DNA of 10,552 bases. Source: Gammaproteobacteria bacterium. Lineage in GTDB: Bacteria; Pseudomonadota; Gammaproteobacteria; Steroidobacterales; Steroidobacteraceae. Numbering within the stretch: the first letter of the stretch is position 1; each line of letters begins with the position of its first letter. Below are positions 1 through 5,986 of the stretch, one piece after another. The stretch lies in assembly GCA_005877965.1 (NCBI GenBank), contig VBNP01000150.1, forward strand, positions 6,601 through 17,152, given 5' to 3'. The position numbers and the translations under genes were made by a program. The notes beneath the pieces were generated by a model that searched no databases, was not told the origin of the DNA, and saw only the letters and a list, made by a program, of their open reading frames with translations.

Positions 1-84
1 GGAACGGGTGGCTTCGTGGAGTTGCCACCGGGCCCCAACACCTACGCCAAGGGGTTCGTGACGCGGGTCTATCGCTGGTCGTAA
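1..84 (+). CDS. 3' end of an unrecognised gene (partial)
   Basis: Frame 1 is open from the window edge to a TAA stop at 82-84 and gives 27 residues ending in KGFVTRVYRWS. About 23 of the 27 codons end in G or C, as expected of a real gene in this GC-rich DNA. The visible tail has alternating hydrophobic and aromatic residues, as in a terminal beta strand, but no motif I can assign to a family. The gene points the same way as the moa operon and ends 83 bases before moaA, with a GC-rich hairpin in between. It is therefore probably a separate transcription unit. The start and function lie outside the window. Confidence 0.55.
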   Translation, partial: GTGGFVELPPGPNTYAKGFVTRVYRWS

Positions 85-94
85 CGCCTTGAAC

Positions 95-116
95 GTCCGG
101 CGGAAGCCCGCCGGGC
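95..116 (+). terminator. GC-rich hairpin between the upstream gene and moaA
   Basis: CCGGCGG (97-103) and CCGCCGG (108-114) are perfect 7-bp arms around a 4-base AAGC loop. A G-U and a G-C pair extend the stem outwards. It begins 10 bases after the upstream stop. The following bases are C-rich with few T's, so a classic intrinsic terminator is not supported. It could be a weak or factor-assisted terminator, or a 3'-end stabilising structure. Confidence 0.4.
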
Positions 117-167
117 CCCTCCCCTTCGACCGATAGCCATTTGGCCCCCGCGGTGCGCATACTCTCG

Positions 168-1229
168 ATGGCCATGTCCAGCCGCGAGGTCATCGTCCCG
201 CTGAACGCGCTGCCCGCGCCGCGGGACACGCTCGCCCGCCCGATGCGCGACCTGCGCATCTCGGTCATGGACCGGTGCAACTTCCGTTGCCCGTACTGCA
301 TGCCGCGCGAGACCTACCACGAGCGGTACCGCTTCCTCGGATCGCACGAACGGCTGTCGTTCGATGAGATCGTGCGCCTGGCGCGGCTGTTCGTGCAGCT
401 CGGAGTGCGCAAGCTCCGCCTGACGGGGGGAGAGCCGCTGCTGCGCGCCAACCTCCCGGACCTGGTCGGCGACCTGACCACCATCCCCGGCGTCGAGGAC
501 GTCGCGCTCACGACCAACGGGGTGCTGCTGGCGCGCTACGCGAGCGAGCTCAAGGCGGCGGGCCTGAAGCGCGTCACCGTGAGTCTCGACAGCCTGGATG
601 CCGGGGTGTTCGCGCGCATGAGCGGTGGTTTCGGCGGTGTCGATGAGGTGCTCGCCGGCATCGAGCAGGCGCGCCGCGCGGAACTGACTCCCGTGAAGAT
701 CAACGCCGTCGTGCAGCGCGGCGTGAACGATCACACGGTGCTCGAGCTGGTGGAGCGCTTCCGCGGCACCGGCGTGATCGTACGTTTCATCGAGTACATG
801 GACGTCGGCAACCGCAACCATTGGCGCTCGGAGCTCGTGGTGCCCTCGAAGGAGCTGGCCGAGCATATCGGCCGGCGCTGGCCGCTCAGCGCGCTCGAGC
901 CCGGCTATCGCGGTGAAGTGGCGCAACGCTACGCGTTCACCGACGGCCAGGGTGAGGTGGGATTCATCTCGTCGGTGTCGCAGCCGTTCTGCGGCGACTG
1001 CTCGCGTGCGCGCCTGTCGTCGGACGGCGCGCTGTACACCTGTCTGTTCGCCACCCACGGCACCAGCCTGCGCGATGCCCTGCGCGGTGGCGCGAGCGAT
1101 GATGCGCTGCTCGAGCTGATCCGCGGCGTGTGGTTGAAGCGTTCCGACCGCTACAGCGACTTGCGCGCGAGCCGGCGACCGGCGCCGCACGAGCAGCGCA
1201 AGGTCGAGATGTTCTACATCGGTGGCTGA
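168..1229 (+). CDS. moaA: GTP 3',8-cyclase MoaA (molybdenum cofactor biosynthesis)
   Basis: This is a cytoplasmic radical-SAM enzyme that rearranges GTP to 3',8-cyclo-7,8-dihydro-GTP, the first step of molybdopterin synthesis. The N-terminal 4Fe-4S motif CNFRCPYC supplies Cys37, Cys41 and Cys44. The SAM-contact motif TGGEPLLR follows. The C-terminal cluster that binds substrate is Cys275, Cys278 and Cys292 (CxxC-x13-C, the family spacing). The protein ends in the typical Gly-Gly tail (FYIGG). With the ATG at 168 it has 353 residues, a normal length. The frame also opens at a TTG at 141, and ATG codons at 174 and 243 are in frame. No start has a clear Shine-Dalgarno; 168 gives the usual leader before RDLRISV. 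It is first in the moaA-moaC-mobA/moaD-moaE operon, and its TGA overlaps the moaC ATG. The residue before the first cluster is Met (SVMDRC), where I remember Thr as usual. Confidence 0.95.
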   Translation: MAMSSREVIVPLNALPAPRDTLARPMRDLRISVMDRCNFRCPYCMPRETYHERYRFLGSHERLSFDEIVRLARLFVQLGVRKLRLTGGEPLLRANLPDLVGDLTTIPGVEDVALTTNGVLLARYASELKAAGLKRVTVSLDSLDAGVFARMSGGFGGVDEVLAGIEQARRAELTPVKINAVVQRGVNDHTVLELVERFRGTGVIVRFIEYMDVGNRNHWRSELVVPSKELAEHIGRRWPLSALEPGYRGEVAQRYAFTDGQGEVGFISSVSQPFCGDCSRARLSSDGALYTCLFATHGTSLRDALRGGASDDALLELIRGVWLKRSDRYSDLRASRRPAPHEQRKVEMFYIGG

Positions 1230-1720
1230 TGGCGCGCCGCCGCCTCACGCATCTGGACGCCCGTAACCGCCCCGCCATGGTCGACGTTGGCGCGAAGGAG
1301 GTGACGCAGCGCATGGCGGTCGCCGAGGCGCGGATTCGCCTGCCGCGCACCGTGGCGCTCGCGCTGCGCGCCGGCGGCCACCGCACCAGCAAGGGGCCGG
1401 TGTTCGACACCGCCATCGTCGCGGGCGTCATGGCGGCGAAGCGCACGCACGAGCTGATCCCGTTTTGCCACCCGCTCGGGCTCGATGACTGTCAGATCGA
1501 GATCGCCCCCGTCGGACGCGCGCAGATCGCGGTACGTTGCCGGGTCTCGGTTCATCACCGCACCGGGGTGGAGATGGAGGCACTGACCGGCGCTGCGGTC
1601 GCGGCACTGACGATCTACGACATGTGCAAGGCGCTTTCCCACGACATCGAGATCAGCGGCGTGCGCCTGCTGGAGAAGTCCGGCGGCCGCCGGCGCTTCG
1701 CCCGCGCCGCCGGCCGGTAG
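1229..1720 (+). CDS. moaC: cyclic pyranopterin monophosphate synthase MoaC
   Basis: MoaC converts the MoaA product 3',8-cyclo-7,8-dihydro-GTP into cyclic pyranopterin monophosphate in the cytoplasm. The 163-residue product matches the family length of about 160. It carries the hallmark segments: SKGPVFDTA with the conserved Lys, HELIPFCHPLG with the catalytic-region His, HRTGVEMEALTGAAVAAL, TIYDMCKA with the active-site Asp and Lys, and a C-terminal KSGGR. The ATG at 1229 overlaps the moaA stop in the arrangement TGATG, so translation is probably coupled. The open frame extends upstream into moaA, but that part is the moaA shadow and does not resemble MoaC. Four bases separate its TAG from the fused mobA-moaD gene. 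Confidence 0.95.
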   Translation: MARRRLTHLDARNRPAMVDVGAKEVTQRMAVAEARIRLPRTVALALRAGGHRTSKGPVFDTAIVAGVMAAKRTHELIPFCHPLGLDDCQIEIAPVGRAQIAVRCRVSVHHRTGVEMEALTGAAVAALTIYDMCKALSHDIEISGVRLLEKSGGRRRFARAAGR

Positions 1721-1724
1721 TGCG

Positions 1725-2594
1725 ATGGATCCGCTTGCCTGCGGGCGCCTCGCTCCCCCGCCGCTCTACGGCCTGGTGCTCGCCGGCGGGCGCAGCACCC
1801 GCATGCGTCGCGACAAGGCCGCGCTCGCCTACCAGGGGCGCACGCAGCTCGAGCGGGCCATGGCGCTGCTCACTGCGCACGTGGCGCGGGCCTTCGTGTC
1901 GGTGCGGGCCGACCAAGGGAGCGATGCGGTGCGCGCGCGGTTTGCGCAGATCCAGGATGCGCACGAGAACATCGGTCCGCTCGCCGGCCTGCTCGCCGCC
2001 CAGGCGCAGCACCCCGAGGCCGCATGGCTGGTGCTGGCGTGCGATCTGCCGCTTCTGGATGAGGCGACGCTCGCGCACCTGCTGCGCGCACGGGACCCCG
2101 CACGCACGGCCACCGCCTACCGCTCGAGCCACGACGGACTGCCCGAGCCCCTGTGCGCGATTTACGAGCCGCGCAGCCGCGAACCCCTGGCCGCGTACGT
2201 GGCCGCCGGCAAGCAGTGCCCGCGCAAGTTCCTGGCCGGCGCCGACACGCTGCTGCTCGATGAGCCCAACCCCCGCGCGCTCGACAACATCAACACACCC
2301 GAGGAGTATGGATCCGCCATGGCGACGTTGACTGCTCAAGGCTCCGCGACCACCCGGCACATCACCGTGCAGTACTACGCGCTGCTGCGCGAGCAGGCCG
2401 GACGGCGCGAGGAGGCGCTGGTGAGCGCCGCGCGCACGCCGCGCGAGCTGTATGAGGAGCTGGCGGCACGCTATCCGTTCACGCTGGCTCCGGAGGTGCT
2501 GCGAGTCGCGATCAACGCCGAGTTCGGCGAGTGGTCGACACCGCTCGCGGAGGGCGATGCGGTGGTGTTCATTCCGCCGGTCGCCGGTGGTTGA
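1725..2594 (+). CDS. mobA-moaD: MobA-MoaD fusion: molybdenum cofactor guanylyltransferase plus molybdopterin synthase sulfur carrier
   Basis: The 289-residue product joins two molybdenum cofactor proteins. Residues about 15-195 are a MobA-type nucleotidyltransferase, with LAGGRSTRMRRDK (19-31) for GTP binding, NIGPLAGL (82-89), LACDLPLL with metal-binding Asp107, GLPEPLCAIY, and a terminal NINTPEEY. MobA transfers GMP from GTP to Mo-molybdopterin. Residues about 212-289 are a complete MoaD: a ubiquitin-like fold with YYALLREQAG near its start and a PPVAGG end. The terminal Gly-Gly would be thiocarboxylated to deliver sulfur inside MoaE. The 78-residue MoaD part matches a free MoaD, and a linker of about 16 residues joins the two. 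There is no frameshift or stop between the domains. An in-frame ATG at 2319 (Met199) could also give free MoaD. The gene starts 4 bases after moaC and overlaps moaE. The N-terminal domain could act on a related cofactor step, but the neighbours favour MobA. Confidence 0.9.
   Translation: MDPLACGRLAPPPLYGLVLAGGRSTRMRRDKAALAYQGRTQLERAMALLTAHVARAFVSVRADQGSDAVRARFAQIQDAHENIGPLAGLLAAQAQHPEAAWLVLACDLPLLDEATLAHLLRARDPARTATAYRSSHDGLPEPLCAIYEPRSREPLAAYVAAGKQCPRKFLAGADTLLLDEPNPRALDNINTPEEYGSAMATLTAQGSATTRHITVQYYALLREQAGRREEALVSAARTPRELYEELAARYPFTLAPEVLRVAINAEFGEWSTPLAEGDAVVFIPPVAGG
2301..2321 (+). promoter_or_regulatory. possible internal ribosome binding site and ATG for free MoaD
   Basis: GAGGAG at 2301-2306 lies 12 bases before an in-frame ATG (2319-2321) at the junction between the MobA and MoaD domains. 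Starting here would give a 91-residue product with a short leader and the whole MoaD domain ending in Gly-Gly. The spacing is longer than ideal. The GAGGAG also encodes the Glu-Glu of the conserved NTPEEY end of MobA, so it may be there for coding reasons alone. Confidence 0.3.
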
Positions 2595-3084
2595 CCAGGC
2601 GCGCGCCGCAAGCCCAAGCCCCGTGTTCCGCTTCACCCGCACGCCCATCGAGCCGCAGGCGCTGCGCGCGCAGCTCGCCGACCCCTGCTGCGGCGGATAC
2701 GCGGCGTTCGAAGGCTGGGTGCGTGATTCCCACGAGGGCAAGCGCGTGCGGCGCCTGGAGTACGAGGCCTTCGAGGCGCTCGCCGTGCGCGAAGCTGAGC
2801 GCATCCTCGCCGAGGCGATCGCACGCTTTGGCGTGGCGCACGTCGCGTGCCTGCACCGCGTCGGAGAGCTTGCGGTCGGCGAGCTGGCGGTGTGGGTGGG
2901 TGTGAGCGCGCCGCATCGCCACGAGGCGTTTCTCGCCTGCCGCTACGTCATTGACGAGGTCAAGCAGCGCGTGCCGATCTGGAAGAAAGAGCACTACGAG
3001 AGCGGTGATTCGGGCTGGGTGAATTGCGAACGCTGCGCCGCCCCGCCCGCGCACGCGGCGCAGGCGCACGAGCATCGCAGCTGA
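2587..3084 (+). CDS. moaE: molybdopterin synthase catalytic subunit MoaE
   Basis: MoaE pairs with thiocarboxylated MoaD and converts cyclic pyranopterin monophosphate to molybdopterin. Visible family features are GGYAAFEGWVRDSHEGK near the N-terminus, LEYEAFEALA, HRVGELAVGE, VSAPHRHEAF, and VKQRVPIWKKE, which carries the conserved active-site lysines, followed by GW. From the GTG at 2587 the product is 165 residues, close to the usual 150. This start overlaps the end of the fusion gene by 8 bases (GTGGTTGA), fitting translational coupling, but there is no Shine-Dalgarno. A GTG at 2623 is the alternative and removes 12 residues. The Ala/His-rich tail after about residue 145, with a CERC motif, goes beyond the usual end. 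Its partner MoaD is encoded immediately upstream as the C-terminal half of the fusion. Confidence 0.92.
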   Translation: MVDQARAASPSPVFRFTRTPIEPQALRAQLADPCCGGYAAFEGWVRDSHEGKRVRRLEYEAFEALAVREAERILAEAIARFGVAHVACLHRVGELAVGELAVWVGVSAPHRHEAFLACRYVIDEVKQRVPIWKKEHYESGDSGWVNCERCAAPPAHAAQAHEHRS

Positions 3085-3107
3085 GCCCGGCCGCGCGCGC
3101 GGCTCAG
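3081..3107. terminator. inverted repeat spanning the convergent moaE and proA stop codons
   Basis: CTGAGCC (3081-3087) and GGCTCAG (3101-3107) are perfect 7-bp arms. The 14-base segment 3090-3103 is itself a perfect GC palindrome and offers an alternative fold. Both the moaE stop (3082-3084) and the proA stop (3104-3106, reverse strand) lie inside the arms. The element could end transcription from both sides. Neither side has a T-tract, so termination is inferred from position and symmetry only. Confidence 0.5.
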
Positions 3108-4372
3108 GGCCGCACCTGTCCCGCGCCGCGCACGATGTACTTGTAACTCGTGAGTTGCTCGACCCCGACCGGTCCGCGGGCGTGAAACCGGTCGGTGGAA
3201 ATGCCGATCTCCGCGCCCATGCCGAACTCGGCGCCGTCCGCGAACTGAGTGGAGGCGTTATGCAGCACGATCGCGCTGTCGACGCGCTGCAGGAAGCGCT
3301 CGGCGGTGGCGCGGTTCTCGGTCACGATCGATTCGGTGTGCGCCGAGCCGTAGCGCGCGATGTGCGCAATGGCCGCGTCCACGCCCTCGACCACGCGCGC
3401 GGCGATGATCGCGTCGAGGTACTCGGTGTACCAGTCGTCCTCGCTCGCCGGGCGCACGCGCGGATCCACCTCGAGCACCGTGGCATCGCCGCGCACCTCG
3501 CAGCCGGCATCGAGCAGGTCGCACACGATCGGACCCAGGTGCGTGCCCGCGCAGGCGCGGTCGACCAGCAGCGTTTCGGCGGCACCGCAGATGCCGGTGC
3601 GCCGCATCTTGGCGTTGAGCGCGATGGTGCGCGCCATGCGCACGTCGGCGTCACGGTCGATGTACACGTGGCAGTTGCCCTCCAGGTGTCCGATCACCGG
3701 AACGCGCGCTTCCTTCTGCACGCGTTCCACCAGGGTCTTGCCGCCGCGCGGCACTATCACGTCGAGGTACTCGCTCATGCCGGCGAGCATGTAGCCGACC
3801 GCCGCGCGATCGGTGACCGGCACCAGTTGAATGCATTGCTCCGGCAGCCCTGCGCTCTGCAGCCCGTGCGCGAGGCACTCGTGCAGCGAGTGGCTGGAGT
3901 ACTGGCTCTCGGAGCCCCCGCGCAGGATCGCCGCGTTGCCTGACTTCAGGCACAGCGCGCCGGCGTCAGCGGTGACGTTGGGGCGGCTCTCGTAGATGAT
4001 GCCGATGACACCGAGCGGCACGACCACGCGCTGGATCTTCAGTCCATTGGGCCGGTCCCACTCCGCGATGGTGCTGCCGATCGGATCGGGCAGCGCGATC
4101 ACCGCGTCGATGCTGGTGGCGATCGCTTCGATGCGCCGCTCATCCAGGCGCAGCCGCTCGAGCCGCGGTCCGCTCAGGTGCACGGCGCGCGCCCCCGACA
4201 TGTCGCGCTCGTTGGCCGCCAGAATCGCCGCACCCCGCGCGCGCACCGCGGCCGCGGCCGCCGCCAGTGCGTCGTTCTTCTGCTGCGCGGGGGCGAGCGC
4301 CAGCACGGCCGCAGCGTCGATGGCGGCCTTGCCAAGCCCTTCCATCAACTCACCGATGTGATCCGCGTCCAC
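3104..4372 (-). CDS. proA: glutamate-5-semialdehyde dehydrogenase (gamma-glutamyl phosphate reductase) ProA
   Basis: ProA reduces gamma-glutamyl phosphate with NADPH to glutamate-5-semialdehyde, the second step of proline synthesis from glutamate. The 422-residue protein (about 417 is typical) has an aldehyde-dehydrogenase fold. Conserved segments include PLGVIGIIYESRPNVT, KSGNAAILRGGSE, VPRGGKTLVERV and the active-site segment around Cys262 (RRTGICGAAETLL). I chose the GTG at 4372 because AGAGG lies 4 bases before it and it follows the proB stop by 7 bases. The frame continues upstream to 4453, but that part is inside proB and looks unlike ProA. An ATG at 4345 is the next choice. It is cotranscribed with proB and converges on moaE. 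The active-site segment recalls alphaproteobacterial ProA more than the enterobacterial form I remember (QRPGVCN). Confidence 0.95.
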   Translation of the reverse strand: MDADHIGELMEGLGKAAIDAAAVLALAPAQQKNDALAAAAAAVRARGAAILAANERDMSGARAVHLSGPRLERLRLDERRIEAIATSIDAVIALPDPIGSTIAEWDRPNGLKIQRVVVPLGVIGIIYESRPNVTADAGALCLKSGNAAILRGGSESQYSSHSLHECLAHGLQSAGLPEQCIQLVPVTDRAAVGYMLAGMSEYLDVIVPRGGKTLVERVQKEARVPVIGHLEGNCHVYIDRDADVRMARTIALNAKMRRTGICGAAETLLVDRACAGTHLGPIVCDLLDAGCEVRGDATVLEVDPRVRPASEDDWYTEYLDAIIAARVVEGVDAAIAHIARYGSAHTESIVTENRATAERFLQRVDSAIVLHNASTQFADGAEFGMGAEIGISTDRFHARGPVGVEQLTSYKYIVRGAGQVRP

Positions 4373-4379
4373 GGCGCCT

Positions 4380-5570
4380 CTAAGGTACCGGTTGCGGGGC
4401 GGGCACGGCTTCCGCGGCGCCGGCGGCTTCCTGGCGCATGAGCACCAGGTCATCGCGATGGATCATCTCGTCACGGCCGCGAAACCCAAGGATCCCCGCG
4501 ATCTCCGAAGATTTGCGTCCGATGATGCGGGCGGCATCCACGTCGGAGTAGGCGACGATGCCGCGGGCGATCTCGGCACCGTCCCCGGCGAGTACGCTGA
4601 CGGTGTCGCCGCGGTCGAAGCGTCCGCGCGCCGCGGTGACGCCCGCGGGCAGGAGGCTGCGGCCTTCGAGCAGCGCGCGCAGCGCTCCCGCATCGATGGT
4701 GATGGCGCCGGCGGGGCGCAGCGTGCCGGCGATCCACTGCTTGCGCGCGGCGGCCGGCGTCGCGCTCGGAACGAACCAGGTGCAGTCCGCTCCCTCTTCG
4801 ATGCGCCGCAGGGGGTGGCGGTGCACACCGGCGGCGATGCACATGTGGCAGCCGGCTGCCATCGCGATGCGCGCCGCGGCAATCTTGGCCGCCATGCCGC
4901 CGGAACCCACCTGGGAGGCGGAGCGCCCGGCCATGGCCTCGATCTCGGGCGTGATCTGGGGTACCTCGTGAATGAAGCGCGCACCGGGCTCGCGGTTCGG
5001 ATCGGCGCTGTACAGCCCCTCGACGTCCGACAGCAACACCAGGCAATCCGCGCCCGCCATCTGCGCGACACGCGCGGCCAGGCGATCATTGTCGCCGTAG
5101 CGGATCTCGGCAGTGGCCACCGTGTCGTTCTCGTTGATCACCGGCAGCGCGCCGAGCGCGAGGAGCGATTCGAGGGTGGCGCGCGCGTTCAGGTAGCGGC
5201 GGCGGCGCTCGCTGTCCTCGAGAGTGAGCAGCACCTGCGCCACCGTCACATCACACCCCTCGAGCAACTCCTTGTAGGCATGCGCGAGCCGGATCTGTCC
5301 CACTGCGGCGGCGGCCTGACTCTCCTCCAGCCGCAGGACGCCCGGCTTCAGCCCGAGGCGGCGCCGGCCGAGCGCGATGGCGCCCGATGACACCAGGATG
5401 ACACGCTGGCCGCGCTTGCGCAGCCGCAGCAGGTCCTCGACCAGGGTCTCCAGCCAGGCGCGGTTGACGCGCCCGCTGTCGCCGTCCACCAGCAGCGCCG
5501 AGCCCACCTTCACGACGATTCGTCGTGCCTGCGTGAGGGGCGCTGCCGAGTCCGGACGCCGGGTGTTCAT
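4380..5570 (-). CDS. proB: glutamate 5-kinase ProB with PUA domain
   Basis: ProB phosphorylates the gamma-carboxylate of glutamate with ATP, the committed step of proline synthesis. In the characterised family it is feedback-inhibited by proline. The 396-residue product has an amino-acid-kinase domain (about 15-265) with KVGSALLV (Lys21), VSSGAIALG, INENDTVAT, RYGDNDRLAARVA, LLSDVEGLY and GSGGMAAKI. A PUA domain follows (about 285-375). It is somewhat longer than the E. coli enzyme because of a 14-residue N-terminal leader and an Ala/Pro-rich tail. The ATG at 5570 has no Shine-Dalgarno: the upstream bases read TTTTCCTCC on the mRNA strand. A promoter-like TATAGT lies 8 bases upstream of the ATG, suggesting a nearly leaderless message. 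proA follows after 7 bases, and the two proteins are thought to channel the unstable phosphate intermediate. Confidence 0.95.
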   Translation of the reverse strand: MNTRRPDSAAPLTQARRIVVKVGSALLVDGDSGRVNRAWLETLVEDLLRLRKRGQRVILVSSGAIALGRRRLGLKPGVLRLEESQAAAAVGQIRLAHAYKELLEGCDVTVAQVLLTLEDSERRRRYLNARATLESLLALGALPVINENDTVATAEIRYGDNDRLAARVAQMAGADCLVLLSDVEGLYSADPNREPGARFIHEVPQITPEIEAMAGRSASQVGSGGMAAKIAAARIAMAAGCHMCIAAGVHRHPLRRIEEGADCTWFVPSATPAAARKQWIAGTLRPAGAITIDAGALRALLEGRSLLPAGVTAARGRFDRGDTVSVLAGDGAEIARGIVAYSDVDAARIIGRKSSEIAGILGFRGRDEMIHRDDLVLMRQEAAGAAEAVPAPQPVP

Positions 5571-5578
5571 GGAGGAAA

Positions 5579-5607
5579 ACTATACGCAATCGAGCTGCGT
5601 TGCCCAA
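5579..5607 (-). promoter_or_regulatory. probable sigma-70-type promoter of proBA
   Basis: On the minus strand TTGGGC (5607-5602) and TATAGT (5584-5579) are separated by exactly 17 bases. The -10 matches 5 of 6 consensus bases and the -35 matches 3 of 6. The predicted transcription start is near 5572, only about 2 bases before the proB ATG at 5570. The -35 overlaps that of the promoter facing the other way. Confidence 0.5.
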
Positions 5608-5628
5608 CCCGACCGCAGCCCCTACACT
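5600..5628 (+). promoter_or_regulatory. probable sigma-70-type promoter of the acidic protein-VIT transporter pair
   Basis: TTGCCC (5600-5605) and TACACT (5623-5628) are separated by exactly 17 bases and match 4 of 6 consensus bases each. The predicted start is near 5635, giving a leader of about 10-19 bases that contains the AAAGGA ribosome binding site at 5640-5645. The -35 shares bases 5602-5605 with the divergent proB promoter. Confidence 0.45.
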
Positions 5629-5644
5629 TATCGGCGCCGAAAGG

Positions 5645-5986
5645 ATGACAAGGGTGGCTTTCGCGGTGAGCAGAGATTACGAGCCCGTGCCCTCCCAGTG
5701 GTACGAAAACGTCGAAGAAGAAGAATCGTTCCGCGTGCTGTCGGTCGACGAGGACTCGGAGCTCGTAGAGATCGAGTACCTCGACGGCGACATCGAGGAA
5801 CTCGACCTCGAGGCCTGGCACGAGATGGACCTCGAGAAGATTGCCCAGCCCGAGGGCTGGTCGGAGTCCGACGAGGAGGATGCGGACGAGGACGAGGAGT
5901 ACGACGAGGAAGACGACGAGGATGAGGACGACTGGGACGACGACGAGGACGAGGACGACGTCGACGAAGAACGGGACGAGTATTGA
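5645..5986 (+). CDS. small acidic protein with poly-Asp/Glu tail, DUF6763-like
   Basis: The 113-residue product has a folded-looking N-terminal part (about 10-72) with YEPVPSQWYEN, a segment FRVLSVDEDSELVEIEYLDG and EELDLEAWHEMDLE. This beta-rich pattern resembles a short gammaproteobacterial family of unknown function that I know as DUF6763; the assignment is from memory. Residues 74-112 are an extraordinary tail with 33 Asp or Glu among 39 residues, broken only by Ser, Ala, Tyr, Trp, Val and Arg. Such tails are usually disordered and can bind cations or basic proteins. No signal peptide or membrane segment is visible. The ATG at 5645 touches its own ribosome binding site (AAAGGA at 5640-5645). 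A GTG at 5654, with 8-base spacing, is an equally good start and would remove 3 residues. Its TGA overlaps the TTG start of the VIT transporter gene, so the two are probably made together. The function is unknown. Confidence 0.8.
   Translation: MTRVAFAVSRDYEPVPSQWYENVEEEESFRVLSVDEDSELVEIEYLDGDIEELDLEAWHEMDLEKIAQPEGWSESDEEDADEDEEYDEEDDEDEDDWDDDEDEDDVDEERDEY

Noticed and set aside
88..124. Second sigma-32-like promoter before moaA (CTTGAA at 88-93)
   Set aside because: The next C-rich stretch is more than 20 bases downstream, outside the accepted spacer, and overlaps the hairpin.
158..163. CATACT as a -10 element for moaA
   Set aside because: It matches 4 of 6 positions, but no -35-like sequence lies 16-18 bases upstream and it is only 4 bases from the ATG.
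85..167. Molybdenum cofactor riboswitch before moaA
   Set aside because: Only 83 bases separate the upstream gene from moaA. They hold a simple GC-rich hairpin and none of the extended structure of the moco RNA motif.
69..1190. A 373-codon minus-strand frame opposite moaA
   Set aside because: It is an antisense shadow of moaA, with Arg/Ala/His-rich composition and no recognisable family features.
1653..2804. A 383-codon minus-strand frame opposite mobA-moaD and moaE
   Set aside because: It is an antisense shadow crossing three well-supported genes, and its sequence is Arg/Ala-rich with no motif.
4392..5390. A 332-codon plus-strand frame inside proB
   Set aside because: It is a shadow of proB, which carries all glutamate kinase motifs on the opposite strand.
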